The notes: generated by a model not told the origin, from the sequence alone. DNA of 64,000 nt from Emydura subglobosa (GCA_007922225.1 ML679958.1:51416838-51480837), one strand, 5' to 3'. Positions 33,546 through 45,795 are shown, counted from the first letter of the stretch. Numbers and translations are program-made.

Positions 33546-34581
33546 TGACACAATAGCATTCTATGTTTTCTCCTGGTTCCCAATTTTGTATAGGGATCCA
33601 CAACACTTTCTACTTACAGTGACTGCAGATTAAAGAACATGCTGCTTTCCTGGGTAACAGGTCTGGTGTGGGGATTGAACTAATATACTCTTTGTTACAC
33701 CAGAAATTTGAAACTAAAAGTAGTAGAAATAACTGCAAATCTTAGTAGCGCATTGTTCTGAACAGGAAAACATATTTGACATTACTAGGATTTGTGCAAT
33801 ATCATGTAAAATTTTTGAACTACAAGTTATGAATTTATGTTGCAAGACTAAATTTTTTTGCAAGTTTTCAATCTGATAGTACAAAGTGTTAGCTATAAAA
33901 TGAAGCCACAAGACAAAATAAAGTACTACTGTAACTGATCACACAAAAAACATGGTTTCTGAAAAGTTTTGCATATATTATTCTACGTAAAAGGAAAATC
34001 ATTCTCAAATGGAGGGAAAGATCCTCACAAGTAAGTAACTAATACTTTAAATTACAAAGTAATAATGTCATTTAAAAGTTAGTTTTCAGAGTATCACAAC
34101 AATCTTTTCTTTTTTTTAAATCAACCCACTGCTGTCCTCTAAACTAGTGTAGTTCTATTTCACCCTATCAAGTTCTTCCCTTATCATCTATGGTTGTTTG
34201 GGCTGGGTTTAATAAAAACAGTTCTGCTTCTGTGCAGTGGGAGCTTACACAAAGCCACACAATCCCTGAATAATAGACTGTTTTTCCCAGGGCTTCTATT
34301 GTGCAGAATAGGGGAGTTTTTATTGACTCTAACCCCTATGTTTCCAGGTTTTGCTTTCTTATCTGACTCTCTGAAGTGGGTAGCTTAATTAAATGTTTGT
34401 TTATATTTAAGTTCCTACTAGTACAGAAAGCATAAAGGTTGACTTACTTCTGAATTGTTTCTGTTCAGTGCAATGTGTTTTCAGAGAGAAAACCAAGAAA
34501 TTGATCTTTGTTATCATTTAGTGTGATCATTCTTAAATCTTGTTAATTCAGTATTAAAGCTAGCAGAAATGTCTCCCAAAG
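33546..34581. other. Unassigned AT-rich sequence
   Basis: No gene, RNA gene or recognised repeat. Short open frames only. Confidence 0.5.
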
Positions 34582-34782
34582 GTGGTGAATGTTACCCAAT
34601 ATCTTCTTGATTCCAACTGGCAGAGGGCATGAGGGTTCAGAGAATTTTAAAGGGATCACCTGGATTGAATATATGTATATTAAAAGAGTGGTACGTAAGG
34701 TTTCTATTGAGAGCCAGTAGCCCATTGATTGCCATAATAATTGCAAAATGTATATATAGATAATATTTAAGGAGTTATGTAT

Positions 34783-35428
34783 TGTGACAGGGTTAGACCT
34801 GATGGCTACAGGAGGGTAGTAGAGGGGGTCTATATTAGCCCCAGAATGAGCAAATCCCTGTTCCCTGGGTGATCCAGCTGGGGCTACTCTGGGGCAGTTG
34901 GGCCAATTAGGCCAGCTGAGGCCAATCAAGGAGCTTGCTCCCAGTAGTTAAAAGCCTCCCTGTCAGGCAGACAGGGGCAGCTGGAAGGGAGTTAGGAGAG
35001 GGAGCGGAGCGGCGCGGCTACAGGATTTGGAGCGACCACTGCCACATAGTAAGGCCACAAAGGTACTAGAGACGATCGGAGGGGTACCTGTCTGGCTGCG
35101 GCCGGGGACCCAAGGCACAGGCCTGAGGGAGAACCCCTCCACACAGTTCTGGGAAGCAGACGGCGAGCAGGGGGGCCAAGGAGGCGACCCAGGGAAGGAG
35201 TAAGTCACGGACATTTGAAGGCTACTCCACACAGGGTCCCTGGGTCGGGGCCCGGGGCAGAGGGCGGGACCGGGCCCCCCCCCCCCGTTCCCCCTGCCCA
35301 CGGTGCACTGTGGTCGTGGCCGAAGAGGGCACCGTACCCAAAAGAGGGCTAGACTAGCCGCCCGCGCCACAGTNNNNNNNNNNGGGCACCGTACCCAAAA
35401 GAGGGCTAGACTAGCCGCCCGCGCCACA
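34783..35428 (+). repeat. Solo gypsy LTR related to element 2, contains an assembly gap
   Basis: Starts TGTGACAGGG, ends CGCGCCACA, flanked by GTAT (34779-34782 and 35429-35432). Its first 200 bp match the U3 of gypsy element 2 read from 55064 leftward ('tgtgacggggccag...', 'tccctgttccctgggt', 'aaaagcctc', 'ggggcagctg'), so it belongs to the same lineage. The right part is GC-rich, includes a C run at about 35276-35286, and is damaged by a 10-N gap. Confidence 0.85.
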
Positions 35429-35430
35429 GT
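35327..35430. other. Assembly gap (10 N) flanked by an exact 47-bp duplicate
   Basis: Positions 35374-35383 are N. The 47 bases before (35327-35373) and after (35384-35430) are identical. This is the signature of two contig ends that overlap but were joined with a fixed-size gap instead of being merged. Confidence 0.9.
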
Positions 35431-35543
35431 ATCTATACTGAAAATCAGGTTCTTAAGGCAGGTAACATGTCTCAGACAGGTTCTTTTCAGGCAGAGGATA
35501 ACAGATGCTTATCTCCATCTTTGGTCATTGTGTATTGTGTGCC

Positions 35544-35592
35544 CCATGCTTCATGCATGCTTGTGCCCCATGCTTGTGCCCCATGCTTCATT
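35544..35592. repeat. Short minisatellite, 'ccccatgcttgtg' type
   Basis: Three to four partial units of 'gccccatgcttgt' or 'gccccatgcttca' occur in tandem within the family 3 LTR. Confidence 0.75.
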
Positions 35593-36332
35593 TGCACCTG
35601 AGCCAGATGCTGATTCACAGATTGTGAAATGTACAAGAAAGAAGTATACAGGAAATAAACAATGAGCAGGGGGCATCGTGTTATGAATAAGGACAATGGT
35701 TTGTTCTGATGTATCTAGGAGTGCAAACAGATACTCTGCATCTTTCATGAGAGATGCAAACTAACTGCATGATTTATCCCATAAAACAGAGGATCACAGC
35801 CAAGCCTGAAAGGCTTCATCTATAAGACATGCACATATCTAGTTAAGTAAGTCTTGATTCTAGAATGTGTGCTACGATTTTATTTTATCTATAATCATTT
35901 GTTTCCAGTACTTCTACTTGACATTACTTTGAATTCTATACTTCGCTAAATAAACTTTTACTTGTTTTCACTATAAATAAATCTAAGTGAAGTGTATCAA
36001 GTGAAATGATGATCTGAGGTGAAACTGGTAAGCTGAGGTGTACTGTTTCTCTGGAAGTAGTGAATCCGTGGATACTGTGAGGATCCAGTGGAACAGGGCT
36101 GGACATTCAAGGGAGGCACTTGGAGAGCTCTGAGATTGGAGTGTGCCTATTGCTAACCTGTAGAGAAAGAGTAGGGCCTGTGTAGGCCTAACGGGGAGAG
36201 CTTGTGTTGTCCATTGCCAATGGAGTTGGAGATCCGATCCACAGCAGGCATAGACAAGCCTTCCTCACACTAAGGGCCAGTGGTAGCAAGGTGTCTCACA
36301 ACCCTGGGTACTCCTGCAAAGCATCACAGTGG

Positions 36333-37774
36333 ATCCTCAGTTACTTATGCTGCAAGCATTCTTGCCCCATTACTGAACAAAACTGCAGGCATAAGACAAG
36401 AATGAATTAATTAGACATTGTATTAACTCAACTTCAATGACAGAGTAAGAAATGAGCAAAGTGGAGATGATAGAACAGGATAATTTGTTTGCAGTGGATA
36501 AGATGCTACTAAAATATCTAACACACATGAAATGATTGTTCTGGTTTTGGTTTTGTTTATTTTCTTTCGGATGAACAAAAATATGCGATGCAATTCAGCC
36601 CTTTAGAGGTATGGATTTCATCAGCTTTGATCTGAAAATTGAGACAAGTGTTTGGACTGCTGTCACAGATAAGAAATTATGTGAAGGAGAACAGACTTGA
36701 ATAGGCTATGGATATTCACACTTGTTATGATTAAGTATAGCTGAAAAAAACCCCATAATTTTAAGACTGAAATCATTACAAAGGGAATAAAAATGTACCT
36801 TATCAAGGACTTTATCTGTCATGACCACATGATATCCATGCTAATATATGCCTATTTCATAGTCTGTATTTTAATTGTTCCTAGACATTATTTGTGCCAA
36901 AGGCCTAATAATTACAAGTACTAAATACCAGGCAATTAAGCAAGATGGATTTCATTCTATTAGCCTTCTTACCTTATTTTTAAATAAGGTTTTATATTCT
37001 CTTAGACTATGCTGCTACTGGCTTCCTTACTTATGGCTCCATAGGAAAAGGTCCTAGGGATGGATCCCTGGGAAAGACTATCAGAGAGGTGTGGAGAAAG
37101 AGCAAACTACAACTACAAGGAGTCATGATGGGGAGATCACTATTGGGGCATGGAAAATGTTTCCTATGTTTGTTTTGACAGAGAGATGAAAATAGGGGAT
37201 TGGTTTTATTTTTTCTAAACAAATTTGCCGTTCCTAATCTCAGTCACTCATATGCTAATGATATGTAAATAGGCAGAGGTTACCACACTAGCACTTCAGT
37301 ACAGGGTATTCAGACAGGACCCCACCTCACAGTCCAAATGTAAATGGGTATTCTGAGCCATATATTAAAATAATTGTTAAATTTAACATCATGCTGAAGA
37401 AAAGTTCAATTAACTGTGGGGGATGACATTCTCTTTATGCTCTGAGCATTTAGAAGCTTCTCCACAGCACTCAGCCAATGTGTTCTGTTACAATCAAGGG
37501 AACATCTCTTGGGAATGGAATCCTCTTGAGTTTTCTGTCAGGACAGCCAATGTATTGCTCCAGCAGAGCCAACTGAGGATAATTATGGACTCAGGAGATC
37601 TGGTGTGCCAAATAATTTCTGTTACCTTAGGCAAGTAATGTAGGCCAAAGTTTCAAAAAGCATCAAATGATTGAATATCTCTGTTTTTTGGGGCCCAACT
37701 TACAATACAATACAATAAAAATCCTGATTTGCAGAGTTAGTATGGAACACTTTCTGAAAAATCAGGCCTATTTC
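36333..37774. other. Unassigned intergenic sequence
   Basis: No supported gene or repeat on either strand. Confidence 0.5.
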
Positions 37775-37945
37775 AAGTGGGGCACCAAAAATTGGAGATT
37801 CGTAAAATAACTAGTCACTTAATCTCTGTGCCTCAGCTCCCCATCATTAAAATGTTGATTGCACTCTGCAACTGACAAGTACAATAAGCAAAAGAATCAT
37901 TAAGTTGTGAGGTTCTCAGATAGTAAGGTGATAAGCACCATCTTC
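37775..37945 (+). repeat. MIR-type SINE fragment
   Basis: 'tagtcacttaatctctgtgc' and 'ctcagctccccatcattaaaa' follow the MIR core pattern (tcacttaacctctctgtgcctcag...catctgtaaaa), ending with 'gttgtgaggttctcagatag'. The 5' tRNA-like head is missing. Confidence 0.6.
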
Positions 37946-38334
37946 TCCTTTACACTACATAAACAAGCTACTAACATCTTCCTTGCCAACAATCTAACCC
38001 TGTCACCAAAACCCTTTGAGCCCTGTACTAGCTTGCTCTCTTCCATTACAAGTGCCAGTTTTTTGTATAACTAAAAATATTGTACTTTACAAGTGCTAGA
38101 CACAGTATGGCACAGATTTCTACTGCAGTTTTTCATACAGCAAAAATTTGTAGTGCTTCATAAGTACATAGCTACAAAAAGAAAGTACTAAATACACAAA
38201 GGTAGGTCATAGGAATTTAATCAGTCTGATTGTTTGTTCTCAGTGCCCTCTCTATTTGAGAATTATTACTTACTGAGCAGGAGTAGTCGGATGATTTTAT
38301 GGCTTCTATGAGCCTTCTAAGAGAAGAAAGCATG
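37946..38334. other. Unassigned sequence
   Basis: Nothing recognised between the two MIR-type SINEs. Confidence 0.5.
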
Positions 38335-38562
38335 TGGGTGGGGCATTGAAATGGGACTGGAGACCTAGGTTCAGTTCCTGGTTCAGTCACAGATTTCTTG
38401 TGTGACCTTGGATGAATCACTTGATCTACCCCGTGCCTCAATTCCTCACCTGTAAATTGAGTAGTGCTTCTCTACTCTACAGTTTTGTGGGGGTAGAGAT
38501 CCATTAATGATTGTGAGGTGCTTAGATACCATAGTGATGAAGATCATAAAGGTACCTAAGTG
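38335..38562 (+). repeat. MIR-type SINE
   Basis: Contains 'ctggagacctaggttcagtt', then 'gtgtgaccttggatgaatca', then 'cctcacctgtaaattgagta', and the tail 'tgtgaggtgcttagataccat'. This order is that of MIR/CORE-SINEs. It is the best preserved of the three in the window. Confidence 0.75.
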
Positions 38563-38840
38563 AAAAGACCATGGCAGGAACCAAACATTTCTTTCAAGAA
38601 AAAAAGTGGAGAGGTGAGGAATTAAAAACCCACCCCATTTAATAGGTATATGGCACAGAAGCAAAAGAATTGCTAAGCTGAGCAACACAGCACTTAGCAA
38701 CGTGGCTGCTATATTATTCATTGATATTTAACTTATCTTTTAAGAACACATTGCACAACATACAGTAACATAAGCATAGAATATAATCTGAATAATTATG
38801 AAATAATTATCTTGAATATATAAAAAGGTAGTGTAAGAAT

Positions 38841-39878
38841 TGTAGCCCGGTTTTGTGTGTTTTAGTAATCTGAATGGGGTTATAGGATCGCCAATTGATC
38901 TGATCAGAAGATAATGAGATTCTTATCCCAGAATCAGGCTCCAGAAGAGTTTTATAGGGACCCCAGGGTGCATGACAGGAATGCTCACACTGGTAGCCAA
39001 ATTTGTATAATTTTAAAAGCTTTTATTAAGATAACATACAATGATAGACACATTACTGATTAAAACAAATGAATAATCAAATGGATAATGGATAGGATTA
39101 CAGTTTTATTTTAGAGACTCATGCGATATATATATTTCTACTGTATGTTCTGGATTAATATACTCACACCCTTCCCTGATGACCTGGTTGAGAGAGATGT
39201 CCATAGAGAGGTGGCGAGCTAGACAATGCTCGAGAGCTATGAGCTATAAGGCTAAGACTAACACTACAAATAATACTAAGTATAAACAAAGAAGAAAATC
39301 TTAACACTAACTAAAAGAAGCTTCATGAAGGAGTAGCTGACGATCACCACAGGTAACATGATTTGCCCCTTCTTATTCCCTGAGCAATGTGGGTCCTCCT
39401 TCTAAGTCCAAATTTAGATTCTTCACCGCCAAATTATTAGAGTACACTTATTTTATAGACTGGCAGATTCGTGCATATTAATGACATATCCACATCCTTT
39501 CAGATGGTTCATTTATCTCATCTTTGTTATTTCTGGCCCTTTTTGTGGGTTCTGTGGTGTATCTGTGAAGTTTACTAGGGGCATAACCTGAGACAATCCT
39601 CCATGTCTTGATGCCTCCTGACTTATCTAGGGTAAAGGTTATAACCATATATGTCTTATCCTTTAACTCATCATTGCTTATCTGGGCCAAAGGTCCCAAA
39701 CGTATGTATGCTAACTGCCTTAGCTTTCATCTAGGATGTGGCCTATAAGGTACCTTGCATTACAGCTATGATACTTTAATATGAATCTATGACTCTATTA
39801 TAATAAAACAACAATACTTAAATCTATAAGAAAAGATATATATGTATGCAAGCAAACAAGGTAGTCCTATAGGCTACA
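38841..39878 (-). repeat. Solo LTR, family 4
   Basis: 1038 bp with perfect 7-bp inverted ends TGTAGCC and GGCTACA and a 4-bp duplication GAAT (38837-38840 and 39879-39882). On the minus strand a TATA-like 'atatatatatcgc' (about 39130) precedes AATAAA (about 39030), giving minus orientation. No internal region adjoins it. A 4-bp duplication fits ERV class I or some gypsy elements. Confidence 0.85.
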
Positions 39879-40003
39879 GAATGGCCTGGAACTTCATCTC
39901 AACAGGTTAAATTGTCTATTTTGCTCTTGCTGTCCATCCTTGATGTTCAACCATCTTTCTCTTGGATTCTTCCACAGCTAGGCAACCTTTCATCTCAACC
40001 ATC

Positions 40004-40409
40004 TGTAAAGGAGTCCCTTGAGATTTTCACTCAGATAGTGGGAGAACCTGACTACACCCAGTTACTTACAGTGGGTGTCTTCAGCACAGGCCCCAGCTCC
40101 TTACAAATTGCAAAAGACCCTTCCCTTTGCAGGCCTTCTTAAGTCTCTCTGGCTTACCCTGAGAGCTTGTTGCATTCTCCAGAGGGTTGTAAGAGAAGAG
40201 CCCCTAGCTGGGCATTCCCTCTATCGCTTCAGGAGACTCCCACTTAGGAAAATCCTACTCCTTCCCCACCATCTGACAGAAGTTTCCTCCCTTTTGAAGG
40301 CCTTCTTCATACCATACACTGACAGGTCCAGAGGGGTGGACCTAGCCCTGCCCATAGGGCCTCTCTGGCAACTTCCTCATCAGTGTGAGGGCCTATATAA
40401 CCCATCACA
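40004..40409. repeat. Possible short solo LTR
   Basis: TGTAAAGGAG...CCCATCACA is flanked by a perfect 5-bp duplication CCATC (39999-40003 and 40410-40414). Against it, the only TATA-like box ('gcctatataac', 40391) lies almost at one end, which is odd for an LTR in either orientation. The block is GC-richer than its surroundings. Confidence 0.5.
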
Positions 40410-40414
40410 CCATC

Positions 40415-42685
40415 AGTAGGATAAATAGCTCTTCCAGGGAGACATGCCCATTGGAAATAGTGGTAACTCCAGCTAGAACTGAAAAATGCAAGGTTGTACA
40501 AACTTCCAGAATATTAAGCAACTGTCAGAATGGTTTGCCTTGTTTGGACAGGGATACTGGGATGTCTAGGTTGGAAGCTTCACAAAACTCCTTGCTTCAA
40601 AAACATGTTGCTATGGCTATATGGAATGATTGCTCAGATGTCCCAGGATGCAGATACAAACACTCTTAAGTGCAGCACTTGCACCTTTGGCAGGGCTGGA
40701 TTAAGGCATAGGAAATCTAGGCCTGGAGGAGGCAACCTGAACTCCAGCAGGTCTGATTCAGGTAGCTGGTCTGATGGCAATAACGAGAAGCAGCAGCACT
40801 GGTCATCCCACTCCAGTTTGGCCCTGCGACCTCCATATCATGACCTAGGGGTGGCAGGGCCAAACCTGAGTGGTGCTATGACCCTCCTGTACTAGGTTCT
40901 GTATTTCAGAACTTGCAAAACAATTTCTGATATATGTGGGGGAAAACAGTCTGAAAGCTATACACACTTCACAAATCACACAAGATGTTCATCCCTTGCT
41001 TCCCTGCTGGGTTGCACGTGTTCTTCAAGTAGACATCTCTATTAAAACTTCCAATCTATACCACTTTTCTTTGTTTTAACTACTAAGTGTATTGGTCTTC
41101 ACTGCCTCTTTTTACTGCTTTCAGCTAATTTTCCACTGAACACAGAGCAACCAAGTTTAATGAGAGGGAACAGAAGAGAGTTAATAAAACATATGGGCCA
41201 GATTTTTCATAAATAGCTATATAGAATTGTGTATTTCTAATTTATGAACACAAATAGCCAGAGTGTGGGTATTTGTAAATGCACATTGTGTATTCAGATC
41301 CCTGAATTAAGTACATTCTATGTACACTCACATCTGTGCATGCCTAAATTTAAAATTCTGGCCTCCATGTCCATTTACCATGACCAATTACAATAACAAA
41401 AAAGCCAACAGTATTTTATTAGCCTGTCAAAAAAAGTTACTTATTCCTGGCAGTTGTGCAAGTGTATTTTTGCAAAGCTGCTTTATATTGTCTCCATATA
41501 GAGAGATGCAATTTTAAGACTTTGTGGCTACAAAGAGCAGTTAACATACTGCAGTATGAAAAATTCTCTTCCGGAAATAACCCAGTTAGCTTGTTTTTGT
41601 CTAGAAGGATATCTAGAAGAGAGTGAACACACATATCTATTTTACTTAATTCAGTAATTGTCTGCTACCAATTGTGATGCGTTTGGTGAACAAGCTTCTT
41701 GTGCAGCCTCCATCATATGAGCAGCTCAGCTTTCTCAAGTGCATTGACGGATGGCGGCAATGAAAGCCATCTAACTGACTGCACCTTATTTAAGGAGAAT
41801 GACATCCTGCTACAAAACTTCTCTATTCCTTCAATTTACTGTTTAGTTCCATGTATTTTAATGGCAGGATCCCATTTAGAAAATGTAAATACCTACACCT
41901 CCTATTATTAGTAGTAGGATTTTCAGATTAGTTTTGTTCATTAATTTGTTGCTTCAAAAGCAGTTGGTGCCATTCCTCAGGTCAGCACCACCTGGCACTG
42001 GTAACTACAGTAAGTGGAGTAGGTACAGCAGATATTAAACAAATATAAGCCTCAGACCATGGTCATAGCACAACCACTATTCTTTAAACGATCTTTATTT
42101 ACTGGGAAGTTGTGCTCCTCTAAAACTTTTAACATTTAGTTTGTTAAAGAAGTTAAAAATAAATCTGTTTACATTTTGTGGTTTCCAAGCACTAATATCT
42201 GAACTTTCTCATCAGTTGGTCTAAACTGTAACATGGTACAGCACACACCATTTAGTGACACTAATGTCAATAGCTTTTACTACATATTGAACCAACAAAT
42301 GGACTTAAATTTAACCTAGATTTACTGCCCTTAATAAGGACTTAAGCCATGCTTGACTGCATTTCTGCAACCGCACAGTGATGTTTAGAGCAGCATGCCC
42401 TTATGAAAGCTGAGATAGTAATTCAACTTTTGCAGTGCTGTTAATGAACTGTATTTTATATATGGCACATTTTCTCCTGCAAGGAAGCTTGTTGTCTTGA
42501 ATTTGACTACATGAGGGTCATTTGCTTGCTATCATCCTCTTTAATGGAAACTTTTTTTTAATATTTAAGATACTGTACCAGGGATGGCACCAGCCTGTTC
42601 CCCATGGGTGGGGGGGCTGAAAGAGCTAGACAGAAAATTGGGTGGGGGAGCTGCACAATACACCACCCTTACTTCTGCAGTTCTG
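40415..42685. other. Unassigned intergenic sequence
   Basis: No supported gene. 'ggcagggctggattaaggc' near 40689 resembles the start of a common reptile repeat but could not be extended. The rest is AT-rich with no recognised family. Confidence 0.45.
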
Positions 42686-42689
42686 CACT

Positions 42690-43560
42690 GCTGCTGCTGG
42701 CAGTGGCACTGCCTTCAACGCTAGGCACCTGGCGTATGTGTGCATTTAGTGCAAGAAGCTCCTGGCCCTCAGAGACGACATACAGGCTTTGGAGACCAGA
42801 GTGGCTGAACTGGAGGAACTAAGGGAGATAGAGAAGTACAAAAATAAGATTTTCTGGGACACAGTAGAACGGTCCCACCCCTGACATGACAGCATCTTTA
42901 CTGTTGAGAAGGATGACGTTCTCCTTCCCTGAGACTATCAAACTGAAGTGGAGGAAACTATCCCATAGTTGGGAGCCTCGTTCCAGAAGATGTCATGGTA
43001 TCCTCTCACACTGAGGATACTTCTCTGGAAGAGGGAACTCCAGTTATTAGGAAAAGACAGGTAATAGTAATGGGGGACTTTGTCATTAGAAACATAGATA
43101 GCTAGGTTTGTGATGACCAGGAGAACAGCATGGTGACTTGCCTGTCGGGTGTGAGCATTGCGGGTTTTTCAAGACATTTAAACAGATTTACGTGTAGTCC
43201 TGGGGAGGAGCAAGTGGTCATGGTACATGTAGGTACCAGTGACATAGGCAAGGATAGGAGAGAGGTCCTGGAAGCCAAATTTAGGCTGCTAGGCAAGAGA
43301 TTGAAGTCCAGAACCTCCATGGTGGAAATGTTTTTAGTTCCACACACACGGCCAGTTAGTCAGGAAGAACTGCAGGGTCTCAATGCATGGATGAGATGAT
43401 GGTGTAGAGAGGAGGGGTTTAGATTTCTTAGGAACTGGGGAACCTTTTGGGAAAGGGGGAGCCTATACAGGAGGGAAGGGGTCCCCCTATTCCAAAATGG
43501 AACTAGTTTGTTGGCATGTAAAATTAAGAAGATCGTAGAGCGATTTTTAAACTAAGGGCT
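42690..43560 (+). pseudogene. CR1 ORF1 remnant with esterase-like domain
   Basis: The frame at 43130-43399 contains 'VVMVHVGTSDIGKDRREVLE', matching the CR1 ORF1 esterase pattern HVGTNDxG; Asn is now Ser. Upstream, 43070-43100 reads 'GDFVIRNID', near the expected GDS-type block. Earlier, 42690-42850 encodes a Leu/Glu-rich stretch ('LWRPEWLNWRN' in one frame, coiled-coil-like in the next), as in ORF1 N-termini. Downstream text to 43553 ends with 'KIKKIVERFLN' and a stop. Esterase domains are known in CR1 ORF1. Stops and frameshifts make this copy dead. Confidence 0.75.
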
Positions 43561-44039
43561 GGGGGAAAGCCAACAGGTGCAGAGGAGCACATGGTTTAGA
43601 CAGACATCTCTTAGGGGAGGATCTATTAATGGAGATTCTCTATACCCTAGTAAGAAAGAGAGGATGGAAGAGGATAAAATATGGGTAGGATCTGATAAGA
43701 AACAGTCAAATGAAAAAGAGTCTCATTCAATTGCATCATATAATGGCAGACAGCTTAAAAGTGACAATTTTTGTAATTGCTGATAGACAAATGCTAGAAG
43801 TATAAATACTAAGATGAGCGAACTCAGTGCCTCATATTAAATGAGACTATTGATACAAAAGGCATCACAGAAACTTGGTGGAATGAGGATAATCAATTGG
43901 ACACATATCAGAGTACAAAATATATCAGAAAGACACAATAGGTTGTACTGGTGGGGGAGTGTTAATATATGTGAAAGAAAGCATAGAGTTAAATTAAATA
44001 AAAATCTTAAATAAACCAAACTATCCCATACAATCTCTA

Positions 44040-44465
44040 TGAATAGTAATTCCATGATTGAATAATAAGAATATAGCATCAGGGATATACTACCAACCAC
44101 CTGACCCGGATGGTAAAAGTGACTGTGAAATGCTCAAGAAAACTAGAGAGGCTATAAAAAATTTAAAAAACTCAATAGTGGGGGATTTCAACTGTCCTCA
44201 TATTGACTGGGCACAAGTTACCTCAGGATGGGATGCAGAGATAAAGTTTCTTGACACCTTAAATGACTGCTTCTTTGAGCAGCTAGTCCTGAACTCCACA
44301 AGAGGAGAGGCAATTCCTGACGTAGTCCTAGATGGAGCACAGGATCTGGTCCAAGTGGTGAATATAGTTGAACTGCTTGGTAATAGTGACCATTACATAA
44401 TAAAACTTAATATCCCTGAAAGGGCAGCAGGAGTCACCAAAGCAGTCCACCATGGTGGCATTTAA
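44040..44465 (+). pseudogene. CR1 ORF2 endonuclease remnant, C-terminal half
   Basis: The 136-codon frame starting at 44058 has 'SIVGDFNCPHIDWA' (the GDFN catalytic motif of AP-type endonucleases) and ends near 'ELLGNSDHYIIKLN' (the SDH motif with the catalytic His). The N-terminal part with the catalytic Glu lies upstream of 44058, in broken frames ('GITETWWNEDN', 43865). It would nick target DNA in an active LINE. The C-terminal catalytic residues remain but the protein is not whole. Confidence 0.85.
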
Positions 44466-44555
44466 TTACAGAAATGGGAACCACACAAAAATGAGGAAGT
44501 TAGTTAAACAGAAATAAAAAGGTACAGTGCCACAAGTGAAATCCCGGCAAGCTGC

Positions 44556-44780
44556 ATGAAACTTTTTAAAGATACCATAATAGAGGCTCAGTTTAAATGT
44601 ACACCCCAAATTAAAAAATATAGTAAGAGGACCAAAAAAGTGCCACTGTGGCTAAACAGAAAAGTAAAAGAAGCGGTTGGAGGTAAAAAGGCATCCTTTA
44701 AAAAGTGGCGGTTAAATCCTATTGAGGAAAATAGAAAGAAGCATAAACTCTGGCAAGTGAAGTGTAAAAAATATAATTAG
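44556..44780 (+). pseudogene. CR1 ORF2 linker between endonuclease and RT
   Basis: This 74-codon basic frame ('KKVPLWLNRKVKEAVGGKKA', 'KKHKLWQVKCKKYN') matches the linker that follows the endonuclease in CR1 ORF2, where a 'PxWLxxEL'-type motif is usual. A poly-A run at 44836-44849 lies just downstream and is a likely site of frame slippage. Confidence 0.7.
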
Positions 44781-44945
44781 GAAGGCCAAAAAAGCATTTG
44801 AGGAACTGCTAGCCAAAGACTTAAAATGTAATAGCAAAAAAAAAAAAAATGTAAGTGCATCAGAAGCAGTAAGTCTGCTAAACAACCAGTGGGGCCACTG
44901 GACAATTGAGATGCTAAAAGAGCGCTCAAGGAAGATAAGGCTAAT

Positions 44946-45598
44946 GTGGAAAAACTAAATGAATTCTTTGCATCGGTCTTCACAGCTGAGGATGTGAGGG
45001 AGATTCCCAAACCGGAGCCATTCTTCTTAGGTGACAAATCTGAGCAAGTGTTCCAGACTGAGGTGTCATTAGAGAAGGCTTCGGAACAAAGTGATAAATT
45101 AAACAATATAAAGTCACAAGGACCAGATGCTATTCACCCAAGAATCCTGAAGAAACTCAAACGTGAATTTGCAGAACTACTAACTGTTGTATGTAACCTA
45201 TCATTTAAATCAGGCTCTGTACCAGATGACTGGAGGATAGCTGATGTAACACCAATTTTTTTAAAAAAAAAAGCTCTAGAGGTGATCCTGGCAATTAGAG
45301 GCCGGTAAGCCCAACTTCAGTACTAGACAAATTGGTTGAAACTATAGTAAAGAACAGAATTATCAGACACAGAGATGAATACTATTTGTTGGAGAGGAGT
45401 CAACATGGTTTTAGTAAAGGGAAATCATGCTTCACCAATCTACTAGAATTATTTAAGGGGGTCAACAAGCATGTGGACAAAGGTGATCCAGTGGATATAA
45501 TCTATTTAGATTTTCAGAAAGCCTTTGACAAGGTCCCTTACCAAAGGCTTTTAAGCAAAGTAAGCTGTCATGGGATAAGAGGGAAGGTCCTCTCCTGA
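44946..45598 (+). pseudogene. CR1 ORF2 reverse transcriptase remnant, N-terminal part
   Basis: The first frame (44946-45308) reads 'KLNEFFASVFTAED', then 'NNIKSQGPDAIHPRILKKL' (the GPD block) and 'SGSVPDDWRIADVTPIFLKK'. After a frameshift at a poly-A run near 45265 the second frame (45332-45598) reads 'RSQHGFSKGKSCFTNLLE' and 'VDIIYLDFQKAFDKVPYQRL', which holds the first catalytic Asp. The YADD box should follow but is lost in the 3' deletion. 'PTGVCTG' text near 45690 is the last trace of the SGVPQGS block. Confidence 0.88.
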
Positions 45599-45734
45599 AT
45601 CAGTAACCTGAATCAGTAACTGGTTAAAAGATAGGGGGAAAAAGGGTAGGAATAAATGGTCAGTTTTCAGAATGGAGAGAGGCAAATAGTGGTGTCCCAC
45701 TGGGGTCTGTACTGGGACCAGTACTGTTCAACTA

Positions 45735-45795
45735 GTCCCAGTACAGATGACCGGTACGGTACTGTTCAAGACAAGGTTCTAGTACACTACTGTTC
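45735..45795 (+). repeat. Short degenerate tandem repeat at the CR1 deletion junction
   Basis: Copies of 'gtactgttcaa' or 'actactgttcaagaca' repeat about four times (45720-45800), exactly where the reverse transcriptase text stops and the 3' tail begins. The repeats probably arose with, or promoted, the deletion. Confidence 0.6.

Larger units (their letters stand above)
34586..36328 (+). repeat. Solo LTR, family 3, split by a gypsy LTR
   Basis: Starts TGAATGTTACCC, ends GCATCACA, with a 4-bp duplication GTGG (34582-34585 and 36329-36332). Once the inserted gypsy LTR (34783-35432 with its duplicated site) is discounted, the LTR is about 1.09 kb. Plus-strand order is kept after the insert: 'atctataag' (35818) as TATA-like box and 'gctaaataaac' (35946) as polyadenylation signal. 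Confidence 0.75.

Noticed and set aside
34963..35427. 155-codon minus-strand frame in the GC-rich LTR
   Set aside because: It crosses the N gap and its flanking artefactual duplicate, and has no domain.
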